Assembly: GCF_009741445.1 (NCBI RefSeq)
Contig: NZ_CP046507.1
Span: 3,100,001-3,164,000, forward strand
Length of the DNA stretch: 64,000 bases
Reading direction: 5' to 3'
Source: Mycobacterium avium subsp. avium
GTDB taxonomy: Bacteria; Actinomycetota; Actinomycetes; Mycobacteriales; Mycobacteriaceae
Shown: in pieces, positions 31,277 through 41,718 of the stretch
How the letters are laid out: each line of letters opens with the position of its first letter
How positions within the stretch are numbered: the first letter of the stretch is position 1
Translations under genes and position numbers: made by a program
Notes under the pieces: generated by a model
Told to the model about the DNA's origin: nothing
The model's input: only the letters and a program-made list of their open reading frames with translations
The model's database searches: none

Positions 31277-32584
31277 ATGGGATCGGTCAACAGGGTGTAC
31301 ATCGCGCGGCTGGCGCGGATGCTGGTGCTGGGCCCGCTCGGCGAATCCGTCGGCCGGGTCCGCGACGTGGTGATCAGCATCAGCATCGTCCGCCAGCAAC
31401 CGCGGGTGCTGGGGCTGGTCGTCGACCTGGCGACGCGGCGCAGCATCTTCATCCCGATCCTGCGGGTGGCCGCCATCGACCCCAACGCCGTGACGCTGAG
31501 CACCGGCAGCGTGTCGCTGCGTCATTTCGAGCAGCGGCCCGGGGAGGTGCTGGCGATAGGTCAGGTGCTCGACACCGTGGTCAAGGTCAACGACCCCGAA
31601 CTGCCGGAGCTGGCCGGCGTCGACGTGGTGGTGACCGACCTGGGCATCGAGCAGACCCGGACGCGGGACTGGATGGTCACCCGGGTCGCGGTGCGCCCGC
31701 AGCGACGGCTGCGCCGGCGCGGCCCGGTGCACGTGGTGGACTGGCGCAACGTGCAGGGCCTGACCCCGTCGGCGCTGGCGCTGCCCGGCCAGGCCGTCGC
31801 GCAGCTGCTCGAACAGTTCGAGGGCCGCAAGCCGGTCGACGTCGCCGACGCCATCCGCGGACTCCCGCCCAAGCGCCGCTACGAGGTGCTCAAGGCGCTC
31901 AACGACGACCGGCTGGCCGACATCCTGCAGGAGCTGCCCGAACTCGACCAGGCCGAGGTGCTCTCGCAGCTGGGGACCGAACGGTCGGCCGACGTGCTCG
32001 AGGAGATGGATCCCGACGACGCCGCCGACCTGCTCGGGGTGCTCAATCCGACCGACGCCGAGATGCTGCTGAAACGGATGGACCCCGGCGATTCGGCCTC
32101 GGTGCGCCGCCTACTCACCCACTCCCCCGACACCGCGGGCGGCCTGATGACGTCCAACCCGGTGGTGCTCACCCCGGACACCGCGGTCGCCGAGGCGCTG
32201 GCCCGGGCCCGCGATCCCGATCTGACCGCCGCGCTGTCGTCCATGGTGTTCGTAGTGCGCCCGCCCACGGCCACGCCCACCGGCCGCTACCTGGGCTGTG
32301 TGCCGTTGCAGCGGCTGCTGCGCGAGGCGCCGGCGGAGCTGGTCGGCGGGATCGTCGACAGCGACCTGCTGACGCTGCGGCCGGAGACGCCGCTGGTCGC
32401 GGTGACCCGCTACCTGGCCGCATACAACCTGGTGTGCGGCCCCGTGGTCGACGACGAGAACCACCTGCTGGGCGCGGTGACCGTGGACGACCTGCTCGAT
32501 CACCTGCTGCCGCCGGACTGGCGGGTGGACATGCAGGAACTCGACACCGCCGGCCGGCTCGAGGGACTGGGAGGATCCGGGTGA
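31277..32584 (+). CDS. MgtE-N / CBS-pair cytosolic protein (Rv1232c-like)
   Basis: A 435-residue protein. The first about 150 residues resemble PRC-barrel-like repeats (VGRVRDVVISI). About 170-300 is an MgtE N-terminal superhelical domain (ADILQELPELDQAEVLSQLGTERSADVLEEMDPDDAADLL), followed by two CBS motifs to about 420 (GGLMTSNPVVLTP, VDDLLDHLLPPDW). The five-helix MgtE channel domain is missing, so it is not a transporter by itself but has the Mg-sensing parts. Its stop overlaps the next gene (GTGA). It may regulate a membrane partner such as that DUF1003 protein (inference). Confidence 0.87.
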   Translation: MGSVNRVYIARLARMLVLGPLGESVGRVRDVVISISIVRQQPRVLGLVVDLATRRSIFIPILRVAAIDPNAVTLSTGSVSLRHFEQRPGEVLAIGQVLDTVVKVNDPELPELAGVDVVVTDLGIEQTRTRDWMVTRVAVRPQRRLRRRGPVHVVDWRNVQGLTPSALALPGQAVAQLLEQFEGRKPVDVADAIRGLPPKRRYEVLKALNDDRLADILQELPELDQAEVLSQLGTERSADVLEEMDPDDAADLLGVLNPTDAEMLLKRMDPGDSASVRRLLTHSPDTAGGLMTSNPVVLTPDTAVAEALARARDPDLTAALSSMVFVVRPPTATPTGRYLGCVPLQRLLREAPAELVGGIVDSDLLTLRPETPLVAVTRYLAAYNLVCGPVVDDENHLLGAVTVDDLLDHLLPPDWRVDMQELDTAGRLEGLGGSG

Positions 32585-33123
32585 GCAAATCCACGGCTGT
32601 GCGCCGGCTGTACACGCCGCGGACATCGCGCCGGTACTCGCCGCGGCTGGATCCCGAGACCGTCGGGCAGATCACCGAGTCGATCGCGCGCTTCTTCGGC
32701 ACCGGCCGGTACCTGCTGCTGCAGACCATCGTGGTGGCGGTGTGGATCGTGGTGAACGTGTTCGCGGTGCGACTGCGCTGGGATCCCTATCCGTTCATCC
32801 TGCTGAACCTGGCGTTCTCCACCCAGGCCGCCTACGCGGCGCCGCTGATCCTGTTGGCGCAGAACCGGCAGGAGAACCGCGACCGGGTGGCGCTCGAAGA
32901 GGACCGCCGTCGCGCCGCCCAGACCAAGGCCGACACCGAGTACCTGGCCCGCGAGCTGGCCGCCGTGCGGCTGGCCGTCGGCGAGGTGGTGACGCGGGAG
33001 TACCTGCGCCACGAGCTCGACGACCTGCGCGAACTGCTCGCCGAGCTGCGGCCCCAAAACGCCGACGGCGAGCCGGTTTCCGGCGCCGACAACCGGGAGC
33101 AGACGGCTAAGAAATCCAGGTGA
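32581..33123 (+). CDS. DUF1003 membrane protein (Rv1231c-like)
   Basis: A 180-residue protein with two membrane helices (about 43-62 and 73-97), the conserved WDPYPFILLNLAFSTQAAYAAPLILLAQNRQ motif and a C-terminal charged coiled stretch with REYLRHELDDLRELLAEL. GTG at 32581 overlaps the upstream TGA by 4 nt, so it is co-translated with the MgtE-N/CBS protein. The fixed pairing suggests a two-part complex: soluble sensor plus membrane anchor. Confidence 0.87.
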   Translation: MSKSTAVRRLYTPRTSRRYSPRLDPETVGQITESIARFFGTGRYLLLQTIVVAVWIVVNVFAVRLRWDPYPFILLNLAFSTQAAYAAPLILLAQNRQENRDRVALEEDRRRAAQTKADTEYLARELAAVRLAVGEVVTREYLRHELDDLRELLAELRPQNADGEPVSGADNREQTAKKSR

Positions 33124-33229
33124 GAACCGGTCAAACCATTGCGCCACTCGCGTCACAAGAGTTATGTATGGTGATCTGGTTCACCGAGCTAACAGAAAGT
33201 AACGCCCAGCTCACACCTAGGACGGTCGA

Positions 33230-34567
33230 GTGCGCATAGGGGGAAGCCGGGGTGCAGACCCGGCCGCCGCGACTGTGCGGCAGCGAGCACTTCGGAACAC
33301 GCGCAAGCCGATATTCGGCATCGCCATGATCACTCCCTTGGTCTTCGCGGGTGCGGTCAGTGCGACGGGCCCGTCGCTGCCGGTGCGAATGCCCCCGGTG
33401 CACGCCGCCGTCACCCCGGTGGCCGCCGTCTCGCCGACCTTCCCCGACCTCACCGGTCCCGCCGTCGTCGCGATCGACCGCGGCCCCACCGCCTTTCACG
33501 TCGCCGAGCCGGCACTGTCCGCCCCGCCGCCGGCCGCGATCGTCAACGCGCCTGGGGCGCTTGGCATTCCGAGCATCGCGCTGGCCGCCTACCGCAATGC
33601 GGAGCAGAAGATGGCCGTCGCCGCCCCGGGCTGCGGCGTGAGCTGGAACCTGCTGGCCGGGATCGGGCGCATCGAATCGGGCCACGCGGGCGGCGGCGCG
33701 GTCGACGCGCGCGGCACCGCGATCACCCCGATCTACGGCCCGTCGCTGGACGGCACCCTGCCCGGCAACGAGGTCATCATCCAGAGCGCCGCCGGCAACC
33801 GGGTCACCTACGCGCGCGCCATGGGGCCGATGCAGTTCCTGCCGGGAACCTGGGCGCGCTACGCCTCCGACGGCAAGGGCGACGGCGTGGCCGACCCGCA
33901 GAACCTGTTCGACTCCACCCTGGCGGCCGCCCGCTACCTGTGCAGCGGCGGGCTCAACCTGCGCGACCAGTCGCAGGTGCTGACCGCGATCCTGCGCTAC
34001 AACAACTCGATGCCCTACGCGCAGAACGTGCTGGGCTGGGCGGCGGCCTATGCGACCGGCGTCGTCCCGGTCGACCTGCCGCCGATGACCGGGCCGCCGC
34101 CGCCGCTGGGCGATGCGCACCTCGAGCACCCCGAAGGGCTCGGGCCCAACCTGCCGATGAACATCAACGGCCTGCCGCTGGACGACCCGCTGGCCCGGGT
34201 GCCGCTGATCGACCTGAGCAGCCCCGCGCTCGGCAGCCCGCAGCCGATGTTCCCGTGGATGACGCCCACCCCGCAGCAGGCGCCGACCCAGGTTCCCGGT
34301 TGCACGGTGATCTGCATCAGCTCGCAGGGCTCCCCGCCGGCCGGCCCGCCCCCGCCGTTCGGCGCCCCGCCGCCGTTCGCTCCGCCGCCGTCCGGCCCGC
34401 CACCATTCGCGCCGCCGCCCCCGGATGCCGGGCCCGTCCCCGCGCCCCCGGCCGGAGCGGCACCGCAAGCCGCGCCGTCGCCCCCGGCCGGAGCCGCACC
34501 GCAAGCGCCGTCGCCCAAGTCGGCCGGCCCCACGCCGAACGCGCCGAAGAAGCCGGGCCCGGCCTAG
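33230..34567 (+). CDS. Secreted lytic transglycosylase-like protein (Rv1230c-like)
   Basis: A 445-residue envelope protein. A hydrophobic N-terminal segment (about 28-46) serves as signal or anchor. The SLT_2/MltB-like domain spans about 115-285, with catalytic Glu149 in GIGRIESGHA, then MGPMQFLPGTWARYASDG and RYNNSMPYAQNVLGWA. After residue 365 the chain is disordered and Pro/Ala-rich, with repeated PPAGAAPQA units. It should cleave peptidoglycan between MurNAc and GlcNAc with anhydro-ring formation. GTG start; the 106-nt upstream gap holds no sure promoter. Confidence 0.88.
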   Translation: MRIGGSRGADPAAATVRQRALRNTRKPIFGIAMITPLVFAGAVSATGPSLPVRMPPVHAAVTPVAAVSPTFPDLTGPAVVAIDRGPTAFHVAEPALSAPPPAAIVNAPGALGIPSIALAAYRNAEQKMAVAAPGCGVSWNLLAGIGRIESGHAGGGAVDARGTAITPIYGPSLDGTLPGNEVIIQSAAGNRVTYARAMGPMQFLPGTWARYASDGKGDGVADPQNLFDSTLAAARYLCSGGLNLRDQSQVLTAILRYNNSMPYAQNVLGWAAAYATGVVPVDLPPMTGPPPPLGDAHLEHPEGLGPNLPMNINGLPLDDPLARVPLIDLSSPALGSPQPMFPWMTPTPQQAPTQVPGCTVICISSQGSPPAGPPPPFGAPPPFAPPPSGPPPFAPPPPDAGPVPAPPAGAAPQAAPSPPAGAAPQAPSPKSAGPTPNAPKKPGPA

Positions 34568-34610
34568 CCGGCCCGCAGGGTCGCCGCCCGACGGCACCCG
34601 CCCACCCGCC

Positions 34611-34616
34611 TACACT
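34611..34616 (+). promoter_or_regulatory. -10 box for mrp
   Basis: TACACT lies 5 nt before GTG 34622 and 8 nt before ATG 34625, so a leaderless transcript could use either start. Confidence 0.45.
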
Positions 34617-34624
34617 CGGCGGTG

Positions 34625-35782
34625 ATGTCCCGCCATGACTCCTCCGACTCAGCAGCCGACCTGAGCGCCGCCGTCCGCGCCGCCCTGGGCAAGGTGATCG
34701 ACCCCGAACTGCGGCGTCCGATCACCGAACTCGGGATGGTCAAGAGCATCGACACCGAGCCCGACGGCGCGGTGCATGTCGCGATCTACCTGACCACCGC
34801 CGCGTGCCCGAAGAAGACCGAGATCAGCGACCGGGTCACCCGGGCGGTCGCCGACGTCCCGGGCACCGGCGCGGTCAAGGTCACCCTGGACGTGATGAGC
34901 GACGAGCAGCGCACCGAGCTGCGCAAGCAGCTGCGCGGCGATGCCCGCGAGCCGGTTATCCCGTTCGCGCAACCGAATTCGCTGACCCGGGTCTACGCGG
35001 TCGCGTCCGGCAAGGGCGGGGTGGGAAAGTCCACCGTCACCGTCAACCTGGCGGCGGCGATGGCCGCCCGCGGCCTGTCGGTCGGCGTGCTGGACGCCGA
35101 CATCCACGGCCATTCCATCCCGCGGATGATGGGCACCACCGACCGGCCCACCCAGGTCGAGTCGATGATCCTGCCGCCCATCGCCCACGACGTGCGGGTC
35201 ATCTCGATCGCCCAGTTCACCCAGGGAAACACCCCGGTCGTGTGGCGCGGCCCGATGCTGCACCGGGCGCTGCAGCAGTTCCTGGCCGACGTCTACTGGG
35301 GCGACCTGGACGTGCTGCTGCTCGACCTGCCGCCGGGCACCGGTGACATCGCCATTTCGGTCGCCCAGCTGATTCCCAACGCCGAGATCCTGGTGGTGAC
35401 GACGCCGCAGCTGGCCGCCGCCGAGGTGGCCGAGCGGGCCGGCAGCATCGCGCTGCAGACCCGCCAGCGGGTGGTCGGCGTGGTGGAGAACATGTCGGGG
35501 CTCACCCTGCCGGACGGCTCCACGCTGCAGGTGTTCGGCGAGGGCGGCGGCCAGCAGGTGGCCGAGCGGCTGTCCCGGGCGGTCGGCGCCGAGGTGCCGC
35601 TGCTGGGTCAGATCCCGCTGGACCCCGCGCTGGTGGAGGCGGGCGATTCCGGCACCCCGCTGGTGCTCAGCGCGCCGGATTCGCCGGTGGGCAAGGCGCT
35701 GCGCGCGGTGGCCGACAGCCTGTCGTCGCGCCGGCGCGGACTGGCCGGCGTGTCGCTGGGGCTCGACCCCACCCGGCGCTGA
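34625..35782 (+). CDS. mrp: Iron-sulfur cluster carrier ATPase Mrp/ApbC
   Basis: A 385-residue P-loop ATPase. The N-terminal MIP18/DUF59 domain (about 15-95) has TTAACPKK. The deviant Walker A SGKGGVGKST lies at about 128-137, with GVLDADIHGHSIPRMMG and LLDLPPGTGD typical of Mrp/NBP35. Proteins of this family bind and transfer 4Fe-4S clusters. The usual C-terminal CxxC is not visible in this sequence, so cluster transfer may work differently. Its end is only 4 nt from the convergent tatB. Confidence 0.92.
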   Translation: MSRHDSSDSAADLSAAVRAALGKVIDPELRRPITELGMVKSIDTEPDGAVHVAIYLTTAACPKKTEISDRVTRAVADVPGTGAVKVTLDVMSDEQRTELRKQLRGDAREPVIPFAQPNSLTRVYAVASGKGGVGKSTVTVNLAAAMAARGLSVGVLDADIHGHSIPRMMGTTDRPTQVESMILPPIAHDVRVISIAQFTQGNTPVVWRGPMLHRALQQFLADVYWGDLDVLLLDLPPGTGDIAISVAQLIPNAEILVVTTPQLAAAEVAERAGSIALQTRQRVVGVVENMSGLTLPDGSTLQVFGEGGGQQVAERLSRAVGAEVPLLGQIPLDPALVEAGDSGTPLVLSAPDSPVGKALRAVADSLSSRRRGLAGVSLGLDPTRR

Positions 35783-35786
35783 CGGT

Positions 35787-36181
35787 TCAGGTGGCGTCGG
35801 CGTCGAACGGCGTCTGGCCGGGGCGGTGCGGCTCGGGCGGCGGCGCCGGGGCGGGCGGCGGCTGGGCCGCGGCGCCGTTGACCGGCCGGTCGAAGGCCCC
35901 GGTCAAGAGCGAATCGTCGCCGTCCAACAGGTGCTTGGTCAGCGCGGCCCGCGGCGTCATCCCCCGCAGCTTCTGCAGCTCGCTGAGCGGGACGCGCAGA
36001 TCGTCGAACTCGGGCCCGAGGTCCTCGCGCAACTGGGTGGTCACACCGCTGAGGTAGTCCCGCGCCTGGCGCAGGGCGTTCGACGTCCACCGGATGGCGC
36101 CCGGCAGCCGCTCCGGCCCGAGCACCACCAGGCCCACCACCACGAGGACCAGCATGTGCTCCCAGCTCAGACTGCCGAGCA

Positions 36182-36182
<1 letters not shown>
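35787..36182 (-). CDS. tatB: Twin-arginine translocase subunit TatB
   Basis: A 131-residue membrane protein of the TatA/B family. Short N-terminal helix with [21 protein letters not shown], the FGPxxLP-type hinge, an amphipathic helix with [16 protein letters not shown], and a Pro-rich tail. It receives folded Tat substrates together with TatC, encoded elsewhere. The ATG shares one base with the htrA stop (TGATG). Confidence 0.95.
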
Positions 36183-37783
<1,601 letters not shown>

Positions 37784-37836
37784 CTAGTATCCACGGCGCA
37801 CCGGTGGCCGCCGGGAACGCGCGGGACGGCACGACG

Positions 37837-38217
37837 CTACGGACGCCGGCGCCGGTCGCGGGCGTCGCGGTCCGCCAAACGGTCGGGGGTGTCGGGCGAC
37901 TCGTAGGGGATCTCGGCCAGCATCCCGAGCAGGTTGGCGGGGATCCGGATCGGGCGCGAGTCGCGCAGCGCGGCGCGCGCCCGGCTCTGGTCGTCGACCT
38001 CGGCGGCGCACTGTGCGCACTGGGAGAGGTGATGCGCGGCCCGCAGGTGCGCGTTCATCCGCAGCTCGCCGTCGACGAACGGGGCGATCGCCTCGACGGA
38101 CAGGTGCTCGGTGGAGCCGAACTGGCGGGGCGCGCCCACCGGCGCGTCGCTCTGCGAGGCGAACTGTGCGGGCAGCCAGGAGAACGCGCGGCGGAACACA
38201 TGTCCTCGATCGGGCAT
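37837..38217 (-). CDS. rseA: Anti-sigma factor RseA
   Basis: A 126-residue zinc anti-sigma (ZAS) protein that binds SigE. The metal motif is His63-x3-Cys67-x2-Cys70 (HLSQCAQC). The N-terminus HVFRRAFSWLPAQFASQSD is family-typical. No membrane segment. ATG at 38217 has AAGGAG 6 nt upstream, better than the ATG at 38238. The C-terminal tail is shorter than I remember for M. tuberculosis. Release after phosphorylation and ClpC1P2 breakdown is known for that homologue, and is not shown here. Confidence 0.94.
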   Translation of the reverse strand: MPDRGHVFRRAFSWLPAQFASQSDAPVGAPRQFGSTEHLSVEAIAPFVDGELRMNAHLRAAHHLSQCAQCAAEVDDQSRARAALRDSRPIRIPANLLGMLAEIPYESPDTPDRLADRDARDRRRRP

Positions 38218-38354
38218 CGCCAGCTCCTTGCCATTCATTCTTATTGCCGCCTTATTCGCCTTCTTCGAATGTAGCGCGACAGGGCGCCCGATACCGAGGC
38301 CAAGGCCGCAAAGCCGCTGAATAGCTGCCCGAACGTTAGCCGGGCGGGCGCTGA

Positions 38355-39110
38355 CTACGCCGAGGAGGCGCGCAGCGCGTCGTGGTCGGGGTGCGCGGCC
38401 AGGTAATCGCGCAGGGCCTGGCGGCCGCGGTGGATGCGGCTGCGCACGGTGCCCAGCTTCACCCCCAGCGTCGCGCCGATCTCCTCATACGACAGGCCCT
38501 CGATGTCGCACAGCACGACCGCGGCGCGGAACTCCGGCGGCAGCGAGTCCAGCGCGGCCTGCAGGTCGGGGCCGAGCCGCGAATCGTGGTAGATCTCTTC
38601 GGGATTGGGCTCGTCGGCGGGCACCCGCTCGTAGTCCTCGGGCAGCGCCTCCATCCGGATGCGCGAGCGCCGGCGGACCATGTCCAGGAACAGGTTCGTG
38701 GTGATGCGGTGCAGCCAGCCCTCGAAGGTTCCCGGCTGGTAGTTCTGCACCGACCGGAACACCCGGATGAAGGTCTCCTGGGTGAGGTCCTCGGCGTCGT
38801 GCTGATTGCCGGAAAGCCGGTAAGCCAGCCGGTACACCCGGTCGGCGTGCTGGCGCACCAGCTCGTCCCACGACGGCATGGCCGTCTTGTCACCGGTCGC
38901 GTCGAAGACCGCGGTGCCCTGCAGCCCGTCGGACTGCTCCGCCCACCCGTCGGCGGAAGGGTCGTGCGCGTGCGACATGCTGGACGGGCTCAAAAGCGTG
39001 GTGATGATCAATTCCTCCGAATTCGGCATGCCGATCAGCGGCATTTCGTCATTGGCGGCAACAGGCAGCTGCCATTCGGTATTCCCGGTCTCCCGCGCTC
39101 CGCGATCCAT
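38355..39110 (-). CDS. sigE: ECF sigma factor SigE
   Basis: A 251-residue sigma-70-family extracytoplasmic-function factor. Region 2 (about 83-150) has [29 protein letters not shown], and region 4 (about 185-240) has [25 protein letters not shown]. The N-terminal extension of about 75 residues is typical of mycobacterial SigE. I chose the ATG at 39110 because [10 protein letters not shown] then aligns in position with the known N-terminus. Longer (39209) and shorter (MSHAHDPS) starts exist, and multiple starts are known in the family. It drives surface-stress genes, probably including the downstream htrA. Confidence 0.95.
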   Translation of the reverse strand: MDRGARETGNTEWQLPVAANDEMPLIGMPNSEELIITTLLSPSSMSHAHDPSADGWAEQSDGLQGTAVFDATGDKTAMPSWDELVRQHADRVYRLAYRLSGNQHDAEDLTQETFIRVFRSVQNYQPGTFEGWLHRITTNLFLDMVRRRSRIRMEALPEDYERVPADEPNPEEIYHDSRLGPDLQAALDSLPPEFRAAVVLCDIEGLSYEEIGATLGVKLGTVRSRIHRGRQALRDYLAAHPDHDALRASSA

Positions 39111-39299
39111 ACGGACACCGTCGCGTATCGGCGTATGTGCGGTATATGAACAATCTGAGCTGAGCCTGAGAAACCTTTTCGTTACCTGCGCTGTGCAGGA
39201 GATATCCATCGCCCGGTGACCTTAAACGCGGCGCGCCGGTCGGGCGTGTCGGCGGGATCGGGTTCAGGCGCGCCTGTCGGACTGCGCGGTGAATTGGAA

Positions 39300-39305
39300 T
39301 ACGCT
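39300..39305 (+). promoter_or_regulatory. -10 box for the O-methyltransferase gene
   Basis: TACGCT ends 6 nt before the ATG at 39312, with no Shine-Dalgarno, so a leaderless mRNA is predicted. The 201-nt space to sigE must also hold the sigE promoters, which I could not fix. Confidence 0.5.
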
Positions 39306-39311
39306 GCGGGC

Positions 39312-39980
39312 ATGGACGGCACCGACGCAGAAGCCCCCGGCCAAACAGCGCCCAGTCGGGCCGAATCGCTGGTCGCCCATGCCGAGGCCTCGATCTCCGA
39401 AGACGCGCTGTTGGCGGCCGCCCGCGAGCGGGCCGTCGACATCGGGGCGGGCGCGGTGACGCCGGCGGTCGGCGCGTTGTTGAGCCTGCTGACCAAGCTG
39501 AGCGGCGGCAAGGCGATCGCCGAGGTGGGCACCGGCGCGGGCGTCAGCGGGCTGTGGTTGCTGTCGGGCATGAGCGACGACGGCGTCCTGACCACGATCG
39601 ACATCGAGCCGGAGTACCTGCGGCTGGCCAAGCAGGCGTTCGCCGAGGCCGGCATCGGGCCGTCGCGCACCCGGCTGATCGGCGGCCGCGCCCAGGAGGT
39701 GCTCACCCGGCTCGCCGACGAGTCTTATGACCTGGTGTTCATTGACGCCGACCCGATCGACCAGCCGGACTATGTGGTCGAGGGGGTGCGGCTGCTGCGG
39801 CCCGGCGGCGTGATCGTGGTGCACCGGGCCGCGCTGGGCGGGCGCGCCGGCGACCCGGCCGCCCGCGACGCCGAGGTGGTCGCGGTGCGCGAGGCGGCGC
39901 GGCTGATCGCCGAGGACGAGCGGCTCACGCCGGCGCTGGTGCCGCTCGGCGACGGCATCCTGGCCGCGGTGCGCGACTGA
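39312..39980 (+). CDS. SAM-dependent O-methyltransferase (Rv1220c-like)
   Basis: A 222-residue class I methyltransferase of the catechol/caffeoyl-CoA type. SAM motif I is [17 protein letters not shown] near 70; an acidic residue follows in TTIDIEPEY; the metal/substrate Asp is in [17 protein letters not shown]. Expected to methylate a hydroxyl group on a small aromatic or metabolite; the substrate is unknown. It is divergent from sigE, as in M. tuberculosis, which hints at linked stress expression. Confidence 0.9.
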   Translation: MDGTDAEAPGQTAPSRAESLVAHAEASISEDALLAAARERAVDIGAGAVTPAVGALLSLLTKLSGGKAIAEVGTGAGVSGLWLLSGMSDDGVLTTIDIEPEYLRLAKQAFAEAGIGPSRTRLIGGRAQEVLTRLADESYDLVFIDADPIDQPDYVVEGVRLLRPGGVIVVHRAALGGRAGDPAARDAEVVAVREAARLIAEDERLTPALVPLGDGILAAVRD

Positions 39981-40008
39981 CACGGGCACCTCGGGGCCCG
40001 TCGCGCCC

Positions 40009-40076
40009 TTGCCGGGCCTTCGGCGGGCCTTTCGGGGCCTTTGCCGGGCCTCTGCCGGGCCTTTGCCGGGCCGGCC
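40009..40076. repeat. GC-rich degenerate tandem repeat before raaS
   Basis: About six units of roughly 11-12 bp with consensus GGGCCTTTGCC, bounded by the methyltransferase stop and a TTTTT run at 40079-40084. It has no coding content. It may act as a terminator-like spacer or reflect slipped-strand expansion. Confidence 0.7.
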
Positions 40077-40108
40077 GCATTTTTACCGATTCTTGACGCG
40101 CGCCCTCC

Positions 40109-40154
40109 TTGACCGCGGGCTGAACATACGTTTAGCCTGCTGAACATGCGTTCA
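40109..40154 (+). promoter_or_regulatory. raaS promoter with two overlapping operators
   Basis: -35 TTGACC (40109-40114), 18-nt spacer, -10 TAGCCT (40133-40138), predicted start at the ATG (40146). Operator-like palindromes TGAACATACGTTTA (40121-40134) and TGAACATGCGTTCA (40141-40154) are 20 bp apart centre to centre. The second contains the start codon. Autorepression by the TetR product is the simplest reading. Confidence 0.7.
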
Positions 40155-40784
40155 GCCGACCTCACCGCCGCCGCCCGGATCCGGGACGCGGCTATCGAGC
40201 AATTCGGCGAACACGGGTTCGGCGTCGGGCTGCGCCGGATCGCCGAGGCGGCCGGGGTGAGCGCCGCGCTGGTGATCCACCACTTCGGCTCCAAGGAGGG
40301 CCTGCGCAAGGCGTGCGACGACCACATCGCCGAGCAGATCCGCGAGAGCAAGACCGAGGCGCTGCAGACCAACGACCCGGCCGTCTGGTTCGGGCAATTA
40401 GCCGAAATCGAGGAATTCGCACCGCTGATCGCCTACGTGCTGCGCAGCATGCAGACCGGCGGCGACCTGGCGAAGATGCTGTGGCGCCAGATGATCGAGA
40501 ACGCCGAGGGATACCTGGAAGAAGGCGTGCGGGCCGGGACGATCAAACCCAGTCGCGATCCCCGGGCCAGGGCCAAATATCTCGGGATCACCGGAGGCGG
40601 CGGACTGTTGCTCTATCTGCAAATGCATGACAACCCAACCGATTTGCGTGCGGTGTTGCGCGACTATTCGCGCGACATGATCCTGCCCGCCCTCGAGATC
40701 TACACCGAGGGCTTGATGGCGGACCGCACCATGTACGACGCATTTCTGGCTGCCGAAGATCAAGGAGATTCCCATGGCAACTGA
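40146..40784 (+). CDS. raaS: TetR-family efflux regulator (RaaS/Rv1219c-like)
   Basis: A 212-residue repressor. Helix-turn-helix at about 8-50 ([41 protein letters not shown] as segments), then an all-helical ligand domain. ATG at 40146 lies inside a perfect palindrome and just after a -10 box, so the mRNA is probably leaderless and self-repressed. It overlaps the ABC ATPase start by 11 nt. In M. tuberculosis the homologue represses this efflux pump and helps survival under drug exposure (established knowledge); here the same arrangement is kept. Confidence 0.9.
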   Translation: MRSADLTAAARIRDAAIEQFGEHGFGVGLRRIAEAAGVSAALVIHHFGSKEGLRKACDDHIAEQIRESKTEALQTNDPAVWFGQLAEIEEFAPLIAYVLRSMQTGGDLAKMLWRQMIENAEGYLEEGVRAGTIKPSRDPRARAKYLGITGGGGLLLYLQMHDNPTDLRAVLRDYSRDMILPALEIYTEGLMADRTMYDAFLAAEDQGDSHGN

Positions 40785-41718
40785 CGGTTTTGCGCCCATC
40801 GAGATCCGCGGACTCACCAAGAACTTCGGTGCGGTGCGGGCACTGGACGGTCTCGACCTCACCGTGCGGGAGGGAGGAGTCCACGGTTTCCTCGGGCCCA
40901 ACGGCGCCGGCAAGTCGACCACGATCCGCATCCTGCTGGGACTGGTGAAAGCCGATGGCGGCACGGTGCGGCTGCTGGGCGGCGACCCGTGGACCCAGGC
41001 CGTCGAACTGCATCGCCAAATCGCTTATGTTCCAGGCGATGTCACGCTGTGGCCGTCGCTGACCGGCGGCGAGATCATCGACCTGCTGGCCCGGATGCGC
41101 GGCGGCATCGACAAGAAGCGCCGCGCCGAGCTGATCGAGCGCTTCGACCTCGACCCGCACAAGAAGGCACGCACCTACTCCAAGGGCAACCGGCAGAAGG
41201 TTTCGCTGATTTCGGCGTTCTCGTCGCGCGCCCGGCTGCTGCTCTTGGACGAGCCCAGCAGCGGCCTGGACCCGTTGATGGAGAACGTGTTTCAACAGTG
41301 CGTGGCGCAGGCCCGCGACCGGGGCACCACGGTGCTGCTGTCCAGCCACATCCTGGCCGAGACGGAGGCGTTGTGCGAAAGGGTGACGATCATCCGGGCC
41401 GGCAAGACCATCGAAAGCGGTTCGCTGAGCTCGATGCGGCATCTGAGCCGCACCTCGATCAAGGCCGAAATGACCGGTGACCCCGGTGATCTCAGGCGGA
41501 TCAAGGGCGTCGAGGACATCAGCATCGAGGGCAACACGCTGCGCGCGCAGGTCGACAGCGAAAGCCTCGGTGAGCTCATCCGGGTGCTCGGGGATGCCGG
41601 GGTGCGCAGTCTGGTCAGCCAGCCCCCGACCCTCGAAGAGCTCTTCCTGCGCCACTACGACACCTCCGGGACCGACGGCCAGCGCGGAGCCCACGAGGCC
41701 GAGGTGTCGCTGTCATGA
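40774..41718 (+). CDS. ABC transporter ATPase (Rv1218c-like, drug export)
   Basis: A 314-residue ABC ATPase: Walker [11 protein letters not shown] near 40; the signature region reads [11 protein letters not shown], an unusual form of LSGGQ; Walker [14 protein letters not shown]; switch His in [15 protein letters not shown] precedes the ATG, and the gene start overlaps raaS. With the next gene's product it should form a multidrug exporter of the plasma membrane, as described for the M. tuberculosis pair. Confidence 0.93.
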   Translation: MATDGFAPIEIRGLTKNFGAVRALDGLDLTVREGGVHGFLGPNGAGKSTTIRILLGLVKADGGTVRLLGGDPWTQAVELHRQIAYVPGDVTLWPSLTGGEIIDLLARMRGGIDKKRRAELIERFDLDPHKKARTYSKGNRQKVSLISAFSSRARLLLLDEPSSGLDPLMENVFQQCVAQARDRGTTVLLSSHILAETEALCERVTIIRAGKTIESGSLSSMRHLSRTSIKAEMTGDPGDLRRIKGVEDISIEGNTLRAQVDSESLGELIRVLGDAGVRSLVSQPPTLEELFLRHYDTSGTDGQRGAHEAEVSLS

